Source of the DNA: an uncultured Prevotellaceae bacterium
GTDB taxonomy: Bacteria; Bacteroidota; Bacteroidia; Bacteroidales; Muribaculaceae
Assembly (NCBI GenBank): GCA_900318205.1
Contig: ONJS01000024.1
Span: forward strand, 1,159 to 44,494
Direction: 5' to 3'
Length of the DNA: 43,336 nt
In this document: positions 25,587 to 34,788 of the stretch, piece by piece
Layout: each line of letters opens with the position of its first letter
Numbering within the stretch: the stretch's first letter is position 1
Notes under the pieces: generated by a model
The model's database searches: none
Told to the model about the DNA's origin: nothing
The model's input: only the letters and a program-made list of their open reading frames with translations
Position numbers and translations under genes: made by a program

Positions 25587-26750
25587 TTAACTGTTCTTGA
25601 TGGCCTTCATCGTCGTTACCGAGCCGTCACTGAAGGTCTTGCGCACGATGTTCAGGCCCTCAAAGGGCTTGTCACTCACGCGGCCCTGCAAATCAACATA
25701 CTGGGTGTTGACAAGTGTCTTGACAGCTTGCACGTTCTCGTCCACACCAGTGAGGATGCCGGGCTCCGATAAGCGCAAGGGATAAACAATCACGGTGTAA
25801 ATATAGACACCGCCCTCGCTGTCAACATAGGTAGGCCTTACACCAGGATTGTCGGTCACGTCCATGCGGCGCGGCGCATTATAATTGCCATCGCCCCAGA
25901 TGATGATGTCACCATCAAAACCCGGGTCGATGATCAGACCGAAGTTCACACCAAGCCTGAACTCAATCATGGCGGGGAACTCATACTGCAAACCGTCTTC
26001 AAACACGTCAAACGGGCTGATATTGGGCTGCGGCTCCCACAGGCTCATGCTAATGGGGAAGCTGCCAGGAAGGCCGGTGTTGTTCTTGGGTGCATAGAAC
26101 ATGGTGTCGGCTGCGTGCCACACTGCCCAGTGGATATTGGCATACTCCTGGTTCTGAGGCTTCACAAAATACCAGCTGTCCTGCTTGACGAAGTTGCCAC
26201 AGCAGTACAGATTGGGCTCATATGACACCTCTTCGCCGGCTACAGGCAGCGGAGCATCATCCTGCAGCGAAATGGTCAGGCCCAGCGGGTCGCTGGGGAA
26301 GGCCTGCAGGTTGGAACGTCCCGTCACTGTGCCGCCCTTGATGATTTTGCCCTCCAGGTACTTGGCATCGGCGCCCTCGGGCAAGGCAATCTTCACCCAG
26401 TTGCTCTGGTCAAAAGTGCCTACCCAGCGCTCCACGGTATAGCCGAAGTCGTCCTCATAGGTCTCGAAAAAGCCATCCCTCTCGTCATAGAGGCGCTTGG
26501 GATTGGCATTGTACTGTTCCTTGGTGGGTTCTGAACGGTTGGCATACTCATTGGCATCCTTGGCGAAGATGACACGCGGATAGTGAGGCGGCGCATATAC
26601 ACCCACCAGATCATTCTCGATGGTGTAGAACTCACTCAACTGGCCAGTGGTGATGATATCATTCAAGGTCATGGTCTGCACATTCTCCTGCGCAACAGCC
26701 ACGCCTGCCATGGCGGCAATCATTAACAACGTTGTGTAAAATTTCTTCAT
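25587..26750 (-). CDS. Secreted protein sharing a domain with the 698-residue neighbour
   Basis: 387 residues from the ATG at 26750, with signal peptide MKKFYTTLLMIAAMAGVAVAQ. Residues about 30-240 follow the order of motifs in the neighbour: ENDLVGVYAPP, VIFAKDANEYA, DQSNWVKIAL, IIKGGTVTGR, SWYFVKPQNQEYANIHWAVW. Later LIIDPGFDGDIIIWGDG recalls the IDPxFDGDI phrase at the end of the fimbrillin-like lipoproteins upstream. The last 35 residues (VDLQGRVSDKPFEGLNIVRK...) are a second copy of the C-terminal tail type. Function unknown. No good promoter is seen in 26751-26942, but a terminator separates it from the lipoprotein genes. Confidence 0.82.
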   Translation of the reverse strand: MKKFYTTLLMIAAMAGVAVAQENVQTMTLNDIITTGQLSEFYTIENDLVGVYAPPHYPRVIFAKDANEYANRSEPTKEQYNANPKRLYDERDGFFETYEDDFGYTVERWVGTFDQSNWVKIALPEGADAKYLEGKIIKGGTVTGRSNLQAFPSDPLGLTISLQDDAPLPVAGEEVSYEPNLYCCGNFVKQDSWYFVKPQNQEYANIHWAVWHAADTMFYAPKNNTGLPGSFPISMSLWEPQPNISPFDVFEDGLQYEFPAMIEFRLGVNFGLIIDPGFDGDIIIWGDGNYNAPRRMDVTDNPGVRPTYVDSEGGVYIYTVIVYPLRLSEPGILTGVDENVQAVKTLVNTQYVDLQGRVSDKPFEGLNIVRKTFSDGSVTTMKAIKNS

Positions 26751-26942
26751 TTCTTTGTATGAGTATAATTGTTTAAAGTGTCTAGTCGATCTTGATATAT
26801 CTCGTCGCCGGCGCAACGGGCCAGCGTGTTGTTGTCTGAGTTAAAAAATCACGGATTTCTCTGAGTCTCGTCTCACGGCATCCGCAGGGCCGTTTCTTTT
26901 AATGCTAATATCGCCAATTCAACGAATTGCACGAATTATAGA
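26751..26942. other. Spacer upstream of the 387-residue secreted protein
   Basis: No gene. On the minus strand it holds AATTCGTGCAATTCGTTG (about 26915-26935), a sequence type recalled from other Bacteroidetes spacers, and an AT-rich stretch before the start codon. No TAnnTTTG promoter is convincing. Confidence 0.4.
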
Positions 26943-26997
26943 TAAAAAAAATGTGGGGACGCGACGACTCGCGTTACATGGGGCACCGCGCCCCCAC
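26943..26997 (-). terminator. Intrinsic terminator of the fimbrillin-like operon
   Basis: GTGGGG-A-CGCG (26953-26963) pairs with CGCG-C-CCCCAC (26987-26997). On the minus strand it is followed by seven or eight T's (26950-26943). It lies 25 bp past the stop of the last lipoprotein gene. Confidence 0.8.
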
Positions 26998-27021
26998 TCA
27001 AAATTCTATTTGAATCAGTTA

Positions 27022-29322
27022 TTATTCCTGATATTTGGTGCAGCCAGAAACTACAACCAAGTCCCAAGCAGCTTGTGAATCATCAGAGTTCCATACCAAG
27101 TTAGTTGGATCTGCTTGTGCCTCTGAGATATCATAGCCATTAGCTGTAACGTTTAAGCCTTTTTTATTTTTGCTGTAAATTGCACCCTTTTTCTTAGAAA
27201 CAAACTTGCAGTTTTCAATGTTCATTGTGCAGAGAACCTGCTCGTCATCACTAACATATTGAGGATTATTAGTTACAGCACGTCCATTCGTGGAGATGAT
27301 GGTACAATCCTTCAAAGAAACATTTGCAACACATCCTTGAATCCAGAGAGCATAGATGTCCCAATTTGTATTCGCATCCTCGATTGTGACATTCTCAAAC
27401 TCAGCATCATTTGCAATCGAAACAGCAGTGTTAAATTTCACATTACTTACAATGATTTTACCTGTTCCTTGAGGATCGGTTTGGTCGGCTACTCTATTCA
27501 CTAGGTTCAAATCATGACCATTCCAAGTAGAAGATGTATTTTTACTGGTGTAATTGACAGTAGCATTCTTGATAATCAGATTCCCAGCTCCCATTGCTCC
27601 CATGCTACTCCAGTCACTGTTTGTACCTTTCAGGTTTAAAGTGTGGCCGTTGCCGTCGATGATGATATTCGCGGTGTTAGCATCGCCGTAGGCTGTACGT
27701 GCACCAAATGAAAGTGTAAGGTCTTTGGTAAGTTTCACCGAGATGTTTTTCTTGCCAGTTGCTGTCAGTGCAGCCTCAAGTTCCTCGTCGGTGCTAACCA
27801 TTGTAGCCTGGATGGGTTTGGCCTCATACCAGTCGCCGTCCTGGACAGTCTCGTAACCAGCAGCAACGAAGTTGGTGCCGACACCCTCTGCGAGGTTGTT
27901 GGCGGGATCAAACTGATAGTACTTGCCACCATAAACTGTAATCGAAGCGCTTCCATTGCGGCCGTTGGCATCATACAGATTCAAAATATAACGATAATCG
28001 TTATAATCTGACAATTGCTGAATCGTGAACGAACCGTCGTTAATTACTGCATTGCCTTCAAATACATAAAGTGCTGTAATGTTGCCATTATAGTCACCAC
28101 CATTGATGACGAGATTGCCACCATCTCGTACGTCTAAGGCATAGCAATCATCAGCTTTTGCAAATACTTGGCCATTACCATTGATAGTAAGATTGCCACC
28201 ACGTACCGAAATCAATGACCAGTTGGCTCCTGCCCAAATATCATTTGTGTTATTGATATTGTGGCCATTGAGGTTGAGAGTTGCCGTAACGCCTTCGGGT
28301 ACAACAATAGGAGCGGTAAGATCGAGGTCCTCAGCGAGAGCAAAGGCGCCGCCACGATTTGCAATTAAGCCATTGATCTCTTCAATGGTCATGGCGTTCT
28401 TGAGCATAAGCTCGCCATTGATGATGTCGTAATCAACGTTGTCGAAATTCTCATCGATGATGACGTTGAAGTTCACGTCCTCGGTGAAGAGGTTACCCAC
28501 GATGTTGGTGCGGTGGTTCTTCTTCACGGGCACGTTGGGAACGGAAACCTCGCGAACGGCGGTCTCGTTACCGTCCTCATACAGGGCCAACGAGGTCTCG
28601 ATGGTAGCCTCATTGTTGGGAACCAGGAAGTAGTTCATGGCCATCCACTGGTAGGGATTGCCCTCAACGGTCAGCGTTGCGGGATCGTTGGGCAGAATCG
28701 CCTTGGTGAAGGTAACTTCAACTTGGCCAGAGCTCTCACCTGTCTTCAGATTGAAAAGGTTGGCAGCCTTCTTTACTGTCACAGCGCTCATGGTGGCGTT
28801 AATACCAGCCTTGATAGCGTCCTGATAGTCGCTGGCACCGAAGTTCAGCTGGCAGAACGGACGATACAGATAGATGGTCTCGCTCATCGGACCGGTAACT
28901 ACTAGGTCAGCACGGTAAGCATAGAAAGCGTCACGCGTCTCGTCGTTGCTCTTAGCATTCTCGTAGCTCACGGAAACAGTACCGTCAGCGGTGTTGAAGG
29001 TGTAGGGAGCGCCCTCAGCCTGTGCCCAGAAGGCGAAGCTGTACTTCTGGCCCTTAACGAGCTTGAACTCAACGGTCGTCTGGTGAGGAATGTCCTTGTT
29101 CACGCGGATGTCAGGCAACTCATTGCCGTCCTGGTCATAGACAGCAACGGTCAGCTTGTTGGCGGTCAAGCCATCGCTGATGGCACGGCTGTCGATGTTA
29201 CCCGGCAGCTCGATGGTAAACCTTACCATGTTGTCGCCCATACTTGGCTCCATGTCGCTGGAGCAAGCGGCGGTGCCCAGCAGCATGGCTACCAATGCAC
29301 CAAAAAATAAAATTTTCTTCAT
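27022..29322 (-). CDS. DUF6562/fimbrillin-like lipoprotein with beta-helix C-terminal half
   Basis: 766 residues, the largest of the array. The lipoprotein signal ends MLLGTAAC (Cys20) and is followed by SSDMEPS, an acidic tract like the export signals of surface lipoproteins in this phylum. Residues about 28-300 share the array's common half: IDSRAISDG, KGQKYSFAFWAQ, NDETRDAFYAY, YRPFCQLNFGASD, VPVKKNHRTNIVGNLFTEDV. From about residue 305 the sequence turns to Asn/Gly-rich repeats (LNLNGHNINNTND, LTINGNGQVFAK, LVINGGDYNGN, AVINDGSFTI, IIDGNGHTLNLKG) that read as a right-handed parallel beta-helix. It probably displays an adhesive or glycan-binding rod (inference). Separated from the next gene upstream by a long inverted repeat. 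Confidence 0.85.
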   Translation of the reverse strand: MKKILFFGALVAMLLGTAACSSDMEPSMGDNMVRFTIELPGNIDSRAISDGLTANKLTVAVYDQDGNELPDIRVNKDIPHQTTVEFKLVKGQKYSFAFWAQAEGAPYTFNTADGTVSVSYENAKSNDETRDAFYAYRADLVVTGPMSETIYLYRPFCQLNFGASDYQDAIKAGINATMSAVTVKKAANLFNLKTGESSGQVEVTFTKAILPNDPATLTVEGNPYQWMAMNYFLVPNNEATIETSLALYEDGNETAVREVSVPNVPVKKNHRTNIVGNLFTEDVNFNVIIDENFDNVDYDIINGELMLKNAMTIEEINGLIANRGGAFALAEDLDLTAPIVVPEGVTATLNLNGHNINNTNDIWAGANWSLISVRGGNLTINGNGQVFAKADDCYALDVRDGGNLVINGGDYNGNITALYVFEGNAVINDGSFTIQQLSDYNDYRYILNLYDANGRNGSASITVYGGKYYQFDPANNLAEGVGTNFVAAGYETVQDGDWYEAKPIQATMVSTDEELEAALTATGKKNISVKLTKDLTLSFGARTAYGDANTANIIIDGNGHTLNLKGTNSDWSSMGAMGAGNLIIKNATVNYTSKNTSSTWNGHDLNLVNRVADQTDPQGTGKIIVSNVKFNTAVSIANDAEFENVTIEDANTNWDIYALWIQGCVANVSLKDCTIISTNGRAVTNNPQYVSDDEQVLCTMNIENCKFVSKKKGAIYSKNKKGLNVTANGYDISEAQADPTNLVWNSDDSQAAWDLVVVSGCTKYQE

Positions 29323-29377
29323 GATAAAAATTATTAAAGTTTATAGTTTTTAGTTGAGATATAAAGTCTTGTTTTTT

Positions 29378-29452
29378 ATCAGACAACTTGAACAACAGTT
29401 GAACAACCATTTCAAAGCTAACAGTCTATAACTGTTGCTCAAGTCGTCTGAT
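29378..29452. repeat. 23-bp inverted repeat between two lipoprotein genes
   Basis: ATCAGACAACTTGAACAACAGTT (29378-29400, shown here only by its ends and key change points: A at position 8 and 15) pairs with its inverse at 29430-29452, with two mismatches that remain G-T pairs in RNA. The loop is 29 nt. There is no T-tract after it on the minus strand, so it is not a standard terminator. It lies in the 135-bp gap before the last gene and could act as an attenuator, processing site or mRNA stabiliser. Confidence 0.75.
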
Positions 29453-29457
29453 GCTAA

Positions 29458-31164
29458 TTATTCGTTAATCACAGTGTTGTTCTCATCAGTGAAGTTGAAT
29501 GTCGAAACATCGGTGTCAGACTCATACTTGTAGAGACCCTGGTCACCAGGCTGGCAATTCTTGAACGTTGAGTTCTTGATGCTCACAATCGTGGGGGCGT
29601 TCAAAGTGCCGATAGCGATACCGGGCTTTCCGGTAATATCATGGAAGTTACATCCATCAAAATAAACAGCAGCTACATCACTACCATAGGCCTCATGAAT
29701 TTTGGGACCACGGTAACCGGTGAATTCGCAATTAGTAAACTTGCTATTACCACCCGAAATCCATACTGCGTACATGCTTGATGGTTTGGGATTGGCTGTA
29801 GTAGTTTCAGTATTGCTGATGAATTTGCAACCAACAAACTCGGCATCTACATCAGTATTATTATTATTGGTGGTACCTTCAACGCTGATAGCATCCTTAA
29901 TCGTGCAGTTATTGAACTTCAACGAACCTGAGAATTCCAGATAACCAAATTCCCAAGCTGTCTCAGCATAAGAAACCGAATTATCAACAATTGTCATATT
30001 ATTGAAGACGATAGTAGCGCCATTGGTCGTGCGGATAGGACCAACGCCAGCACCCTGTGCCTCAAAGGTAGCGGTTCCTTCACCCTCAAATACCAATTGC
30101 TGAGTCTTGGTATTGGTTTCGTCCAACAGAGGGGTTGAGCCATGTGACGCACCAGTTTGCCAAGTCAAGGTAACGCCATCGGCCACCTTGATGATTGCCT
30201 TCGCGGGCTGATCATTGTTGATTTGAGCGATGATGTCCTCAAGGGCACCACTTGTGTTAGCCTCGTAGTAAGTAGCATCGAGATCTACCTCATAGTCGGG
30301 GGTGTTGTAGATCGGGTCGATAACGACATTGAACTTGCCATCCACGGTGAATAGGCTGCCGAAGATGTTGGTGCGGTAGTTGCGCTGCACGGGGCAGTTG
30401 GCTACAGTCACGGTGTTCACGTCCTGAGTACCGTCGTTGACGGTGAGGACAACCTCGTTCTTCACTTCCTTGTCGGTAGCAGCCAGGATGTAGTTCATGG
30501 CCACGTACTTATAGCTCTCATAGCCTGCCAGCGTCTCGTTGGGAATGGTGGCATAGTCAAAGGTCACGTCTGTGGAACCGGCCACAGTACCGTCGAGGGT
30601 GTTCAACGTGGTGGGCACGCCAGTGACGGTCACCATGCTCTTGTAAGCGTCAACGCCAACCACGCCGGCTGCATCGCTGGCGAGGAAGTTGATCTGAGCA
30701 AACGGGCGGGTGAGCACCTCGGTCTTCTCAAAGGCCTGGGTTACGGTGAAGCTGTCCATCTTATAGAAGGCATCACGGGTCTCATCGTTGCAGTTGGCAG
30801 CGTAGTCTACCTTGATGGCTTTCATGTCGGTGGTGTTATAGGCTGTGCAGGCACTGTTCTGGGCCCAGAATACGAAGGAGTAAGTGTGGCCCTTGACCAG
30901 GCGAGTGGTAACGGTAGCCTTCTTGTCGGCTACGGGCACTTCCTTTGCCAGAGCAGTGATCTCAGTGCCGTTCTCAAACACGGCAAACTTCAACGTGTTG
31001 GCCTTCAGACCGTCGCTGATGGTACGGCTGTCGATGTCGTCACCCAGGTTGATAGCGAAGCTCACGGGAACTTCACCACCCATACTCGGCTCCATGTCGC
31101 TGGAGCAAGACGCGGTGCCCAGCAGCATGGCTGCCATTGCACCAAGGAATAAAATCTTCTTCAT
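29458..31164 (-). CDS. DUF6562/fimbrillin-like lipoprotein, beta-helix type C-terminus
   Basis: 568 residues. Signal ending MLLGTASC (Cys20), then SSDMEPSMGG. The N-terminal 300 residues are close to those of the next gene upstream (about 37 differences over about 290 aligned positions by hand count), including LVKGHTYSFVFWAQNSACTA, NDETRDAFYKMD, VLTRPFAQINFLASDAAG and CPVQRNYRTNIFGSLFT. After IDPIYNTPD the two proteins abruptly stop resembling each other. The tail here has beta-helix-like repeats (IVFNNMTIVDNSV, LKFNNCTIKDAIS, AEFVGCKFISN, SKFTNCEFTGY, VYFDGCNFHDI). Surface display is inferred from the lipoprotein signal and acidic tract. Confidence 0.85.
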   Translation of the reverse strand: MKKILFLGAMAAMLLGTASCSSDMEPSMGGEVPVSFAINLGDDIDSRTISDGLKANTLKFAVFENGTEITALAKEVPVADKKATVTTRLVKGHTYSFVFWAQNSACTAYNTTDMKAIKVDYAANCNDETRDAFYKMDSFTVTQAFEKTEVLTRPFAQINFLASDAAGVVGVDAYKSMVTVTGVPTTLNTLDGTVAGSTDVTFDYATIPNETLAGYESYKYVAMNYILAATDKEVKNEVVLTVNDGTQDVNTVTVANCPVQRNYRTNIFGSLFTVDGKFNVVIDPIYNTPDYEVDLDATYYEANTSGALEDIIAQINNDQPAKAIIKVADGVTLTWQTGASHGSTPLLDETNTKTQQLVFEGEGTATFEAQGAGVGPIRTTNGATIVFNNMTIVDNSVSYAETAWEFGYLEFSGSLKFNNCTIKDAISVEGTTNNNNTDVDAEFVGCKFISNTETTTANPKPSSMYAVWISGGNSKFTNCEFTGYRGPKIHEAYGSDVAAVYFDGCNFHDITGKPGIAIGTLNAPTIVSIKNSTFKNCQPGDQGLYKYESDTDVSTFNFTDENNTVINE

Positions 31165-31187
31165 AAATTAGTTGTGTTAATTATGTT

Positions 31188-32900
31188 TTAATATTCAGTA
31201 ACCGTACCGTCATTGGCAATACCCTTGACAATAACATTTTCATAAGTGTTGTTATCACCTAGGCTAGTACCACCTGTTTTTCTACCACATATTGCACCTA
31301 CGTTAAAGTCTTTGCTATATGGAGCATAACCTTCTTGGTTTGCAATAATGGTAGAGTTAGTCACTCTATTGTCAGAAATGTCAGTTGTCCAAGAGCCTGC
31401 TCCAAAAACACCTCCGCAATCACGGAAGGCCGAGATATTACAATTGTCAACAGTACAATTCTTTATTGTATAGGAGGTGGATGAAGCAAAGTAACCAATA
31501 ATACCTCCAACTTTATCTCCATCATCCCAATTGCCATTAATTTGTTGTGGGGTCGAAGTTACATTGCAATTAATTGCATGGCAGTTTTCAATAACTAGTG
31601 GTTTATTTGTCGAGAAATATGCAACAATAACTGCGGCATAATGGTTACTTGTAATTTCTGCTCCTTTTACTGTAACGTTTCTGATAGGACCAACAGTCGA
31701 ACCAAAGAGTCCTGAAACTTCATGTGTACCCACATAATCACCATCACATTTAAGGTTATAAATGGTATGGTTTCCTCCGTCAAAGGTACCGTTGAAAGAT
31801 TGACCAGGATATGCGACCAAATTACCAATCGGAATCCATGGTTTATTATCAAGGTTCAAATCAGCAGTTAAAGTAACCGTCTTTCCCGCATAAGTGTTGC
31901 CACTATTCACATCTCTTGCCAAACCTGCAAGTTGTGCTGCGTTGTTGATGGTCACATTGTCGCCGTCAACAACAGGGTCCTCAACTGAACCATCCCAAGG
32001 TGCGGGTAGCATTTCAGGCACAATATCTGGAGTATTATAGATCGGGTCGATTTCAATATTGAACTTGCCCTCCAAGGTAAAAAGGCTACCGAAGATGTTG
32101 GTGCGGTAGTTGCGCTGCACGGGACAGTTGGCTACGGTCACGGTGTTCACGTCCTGAGTACCGTCGTTAACGGTGAGGACAACCTTGTTCTTCATCTCCT
32201 TGTCGGTAGCAGCCAGAATGTAGTTCATGGCCACATAGCGATAATCCTCATAACCAGCAAGCGTCTCGTTGACGATAATGGCATAGTCAAAGGTCACGTC
32301 GGTTGAGCCAGCCACACTGCCGTCGAGGGTATTCAGCGTGGTGGGAACACCAGTCACGGTCACCTTGCTCTTGTAGGCGTCAACGCCAACCACGCCGGCA
32401 GCGTCGTCGGCCAGGAAGTTGATCTGAGCAAAGGGACGGGTCAACACCTCGGTCTTCTCAAAGGCAGCGGTTACCTGGAACTCGTCCATCTTGTAGAAGG
32501 CGTCACGGGTCTCGTCGTTGCAGTTAACCTCTGAATAGTCCACCTTGATGGCAGCCATGTTGGTGGTGTTGTAGGCCGTGCAAGCGCTGTTCTGTGCCCA
32601 GAAGACAAACTTGTAGGTGTGACCCTTAACAAGTTTTGTGGTCACGGTAGCCTTCTTGTCGGCTACGGGAACATTGTTCTGTGCCAAAGCGGTAATCTCT
32701 TCTCCGTTCTCAAAAACGGCAAACTTCAAGGTGTTGGCACCCGTGCCGTCGCTGATGGTACGGCTGTCGATGTTATCACCCAAGTTGATAGCGAAGCTCA
32801 CGGGAACTTCACCGCCCATTGCGGGCTCGATGTCGCTGGAGCAAGATGCTGCACCCAGCAACAGTGCTACCATAGCACCAAAGAATAAGAATTTCTTCAT
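31188..32900 (-). CDS. DUF6562/fimbrillin-like lipoprotein, GLUG-like C-terminus
   Basis: 570 residues with a lipoprotein signal (Cys20) and the conserved N-terminal half nearly shared with the 29458-31164 gene up to IDPIYNTPD. From about residue 320 a different module follows: ITINNAAQLAGLARDVNSG-type repeat starts, NGTFDGGNHTIYNLKCDG, VSGLFGSTVGPIRNVTVKG, VGGIIGYFASSTSYTIKNC and CGGVFGAGSW. These phrases have the spacing of GLUG-type beta-helix repeats found in bacterial surface adhesins. The gap to the following gene is 23 bp and to the preceding 35 bp, as expected inside an operon. Confidence 0.85.
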   Translation of the reverse strand: MKKFLFFGAMVALLLGAASCSSDIEPAMGGEVPVSFAINLGDNIDSRTISDGTGANTLKFAVFENGEEITALAQNNVPVADKKATVTTKLVKGHTYKFVFWAQNSACTAYNTTNMAAIKVDYSEVNCNDETRDAFYKMDEFQVTAAFEKTEVLTRPFAQINFLADDAAGVVGVDAYKSKVTVTGVPTTLNTLDGSVAGSTDVTFDYAIIVNETLAGYEDYRYVAMNYILAATDKEMKNKVVLTVNDGTQDVNTVTVANCPVQRNYRTNIFGSLFTLEGKFNIEIDPIYNTPDIVPEMLPAPWDGSVEDPVVDGDNVTINNAAQLAGLARDVNSGNTYAGKTVTLTADLNLDNKPWIPIGNLVAYPGQSFNGTFDGGNHTIYNLKCDGDYVGTHEVSGLFGSTVGPIRNVTVKGAEITSNHYAAVIVAYFSTNKPLVIENCHAINCNVTSTPQQINGNWDDGDKVGGIIGYFASSTSYTIKNCTVDNCNISAFRDCGGVFGAGSWTTDISDNRVTNSTIIANQEGYAPYSKDFNVGAICGRKTGGTSLGDNNTYENVIVKGIANDGTVTEY

Positions 32901-32935
32901 AAAGTTGTTGTGTTAAAAGTGTTTGATATTGTTAG

Positions 32936-34750
32936 TTATTGATTATTCAAGTTATTGAGTGGCTGTTCCACATTATTTATATAAATGTGGCCGTGGCCCT
33001 GCTGGTTGCCGCCGATGAGCTGGTCGGCACCGTAGGGCGACTGCTGGGCTGCGGCAGCTTCATCCTGGCCCTGGAAATTGACCATGACGGTGGTGCCACT
33101 GATGCGCACGACGTCGCTGTCGCTGCTGCCCTGGATGGCGCCGATGAGTTTGCCGCTGGTGAGCGAGTCCTCGCTCATGCGTGCCTTGAGCACGGTGTTA
33201 TAGACCTCGCACGAAGTAAATACCTGCTCGGCAGTAGCTCCGCTGGCGATGTAACCCACCATGCCGCCAGCCAGTCCCTGTCGGGCGGCTGCGTCGGTGT
33301 TCTCGATGATGGCATTTGCCACCTTGCTGCCATTTGCCACGATGTTGGCACCGGCTGCCACCTGACCCACCATGCCACCTACCATGCAGGTGCCCTTGAT
33401 GACGGGATAGTTTACGATCACGTTCTCGATGGTGAGCGTGCCGCTAGCAGTCGCTACGAGGGCGGCAGCAACGGCGTTGCCCTGGGCATCGGGCGTAGCA
33501 GTAACGGCGGCATTTTCTATGGTAAGGTCCTTGACCGTGAGACCCTCGGCATTGCCAAACAAGGCGGCACTGCCTGCTGCATTGATATTAATCCCACGGA
33601 TGGTTTTCTTATTGCCGTCGATGGTGATGTTGCGGGCGCCGCACAGCAGGGGCTTGAGAGCAAATTCATTCATGTTGAACGAAGCCATCAGCTTAATGGT
33701 GCTGCCCTCGACAGGCGCATTGTTCTGGAACCAGGCCAGTTCAGTCGGCTGGTTGATGGTGTATGTACCATTGCTATAGGCCGGTTCGGTGACTTGCTTA
33801 TTCCAATTGATCTCGTCACCATAATAGACATATTCACCGTCAAAACTGGCATCGATCACGAGCTTGAAGTCCACAGCCTTGGTAATCAGGCGGCCCACGA
33901 TATTGGTGCGGAAGTTGCGCTGTACGGGCAGGGTCTCGAGTTCAAGGGGATAGGAGGCGTCGTTGCCTTCGCGGTTCATGATGGTGGTCATGGTGATGCC
34001 GGTGATGTCGCTACGGTCGTTGTTGACGAGCAGGTAGTTCATCGACAGGTACTCATATTGCTCGCCCTCGACCGTGAGTTTCTCGCTGGGGAATGCGCCA
34101 GCGGTCAGTTCTACCCTGACGGGGTTGCTCGCCACGCCGTTGAGCAGGTTGAGCGAGGAGAACACGCCATCGGTGATGACGATGCGTGAACCCGTGGCGG
34201 GAGCATAGGCGTTGGCGGTCTCCAAGTCCTCGGTCGTGGTGCCGAAGTTGAGCTGGGCAAAGGGACGGTGCAGCGTCACATTGCGCTCAAAGGGCTCGGT
34301 GACGGGATCCACGGCAAAGTCGGTGTTGACGGCATAGAAGGCGTCGCGCAACTCGTCGTTGGCGTGACCATTGTAATCCACATTCAGCGACTTGTAGTCA
34401 TCGCCGAAGCTATAGGCGGTGCAGTTGCTGTTCTGTGCCCAGAAGGCAAAGGTGTAACGGTGTCCCTTCACCACGCGGGTGTTGACAGTGGCATGGCCGC
34501 CGCTGACGGGGACATTCTCTTGACGCAGGCCGGCAATCTCGTTGCCGTTCTCGTCGTAGGCGATGAAAATCAGCTTGTCCACCATCGACCCGTCGCTGAT
34601 GGCGCGCGAATCGATGTACTGGTCAAGCACAGCAGTGAAGGTGACGTTGAGTTCGTCGCCGTTGGCAATCAGTTCATCCTCGCTGGTGCATGCCGTGGTC
34701 ATCAGGACCATCACCAGCATGGATGCTATATATAATAATGTCTTGTTCAT
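32936..34750 (-). CDS. DUF6562/fimbrillin-like lipoprotein with GLUG-like C-terminus
   Basis: 604 residues. Signal ending MTTAC (Cys21), then TSEDE, a strong acidic surface-export tract. The common half shows IDSRAISDG, VKGHRYTFAFWAQNSNCTA, NDELRDAFYAV, LHRPFAQLNFGTTTED and LPVQRNFRTNIVGRLIT, and ends at LVIDASFDGEYVYYGDEINW. The tail from about residue 315 has GLUG-like repeats (YTINQPTELAWFQNNAPVEG, ITIDGNKKTIRGI, AALFGNAEGLTVKDLTIEN, VGGMVGQVAAGANIV, LAGGMVGYIASGATAEQV). A long open frame on the opposite strand (32939-34189) is an antisense by-product of the GC-rich codons. Confidence 0.85.
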   Translation of the reverse strand: MNKTLLYIASMLVMVLMTTACTSEDELIANGDELNVTFTAVLDQYIDSRAISDGSMVDKLIFIAYDENGNEIAGLRQENVPVSGGHATVNTRVVKGHRYTFAFWAQNSNCTAYSFGDDYKSLNVDYNGHANDELRDAFYAVNTDFAVDPVTEPFERNVTLHRPFAQLNFGTTTEDLETANAYAPATGSRIVITDGVFSSLNLLNGVASNPVRVELTAGAFPSEKLTVEGEQYEYLSMNYLLVNNDRSDITGITMTTIMNREGNDASYPLELETLPVQRNFRTNIVGRLITKAVDFKLVIDASFDGEYVYYGDEINWNKQVTEPAYSNGTYTINQPTELAWFQNNAPVEGSTIKLMASFNMNEFALKPLLCGARNITIDGNKKTIRGININAAGSAALFGNAEGLTVKDLTIENAAVTATPDAQGNAVAAALVATASGTLTIENVIVNYPVIKGTCMVGGMVGQVAAGANIVANGSKVANAIIENTDAAARQGLAGGMVGYIASGATAEQVFTSCEVYNTVLKARMSEDSLTSGKLIGAIQGSSDSDVVRISGTTVMVNFQGQDEAAAAQQSPYGADQLIGGNQQGHGHIYINNVEQPLNNLNNQ

Positions 34751-34788
34751 GTCTGTAAGATTGAAGTCGTTAATAGTACACGATAGAC

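Noticed and set aside
32939-34189. 416-codon plus-strand frame
   Set aside because: Antisense to the 604-residue lipoprotein, Val/Gly/Asp-rich, no start signals; by-product of codon use.
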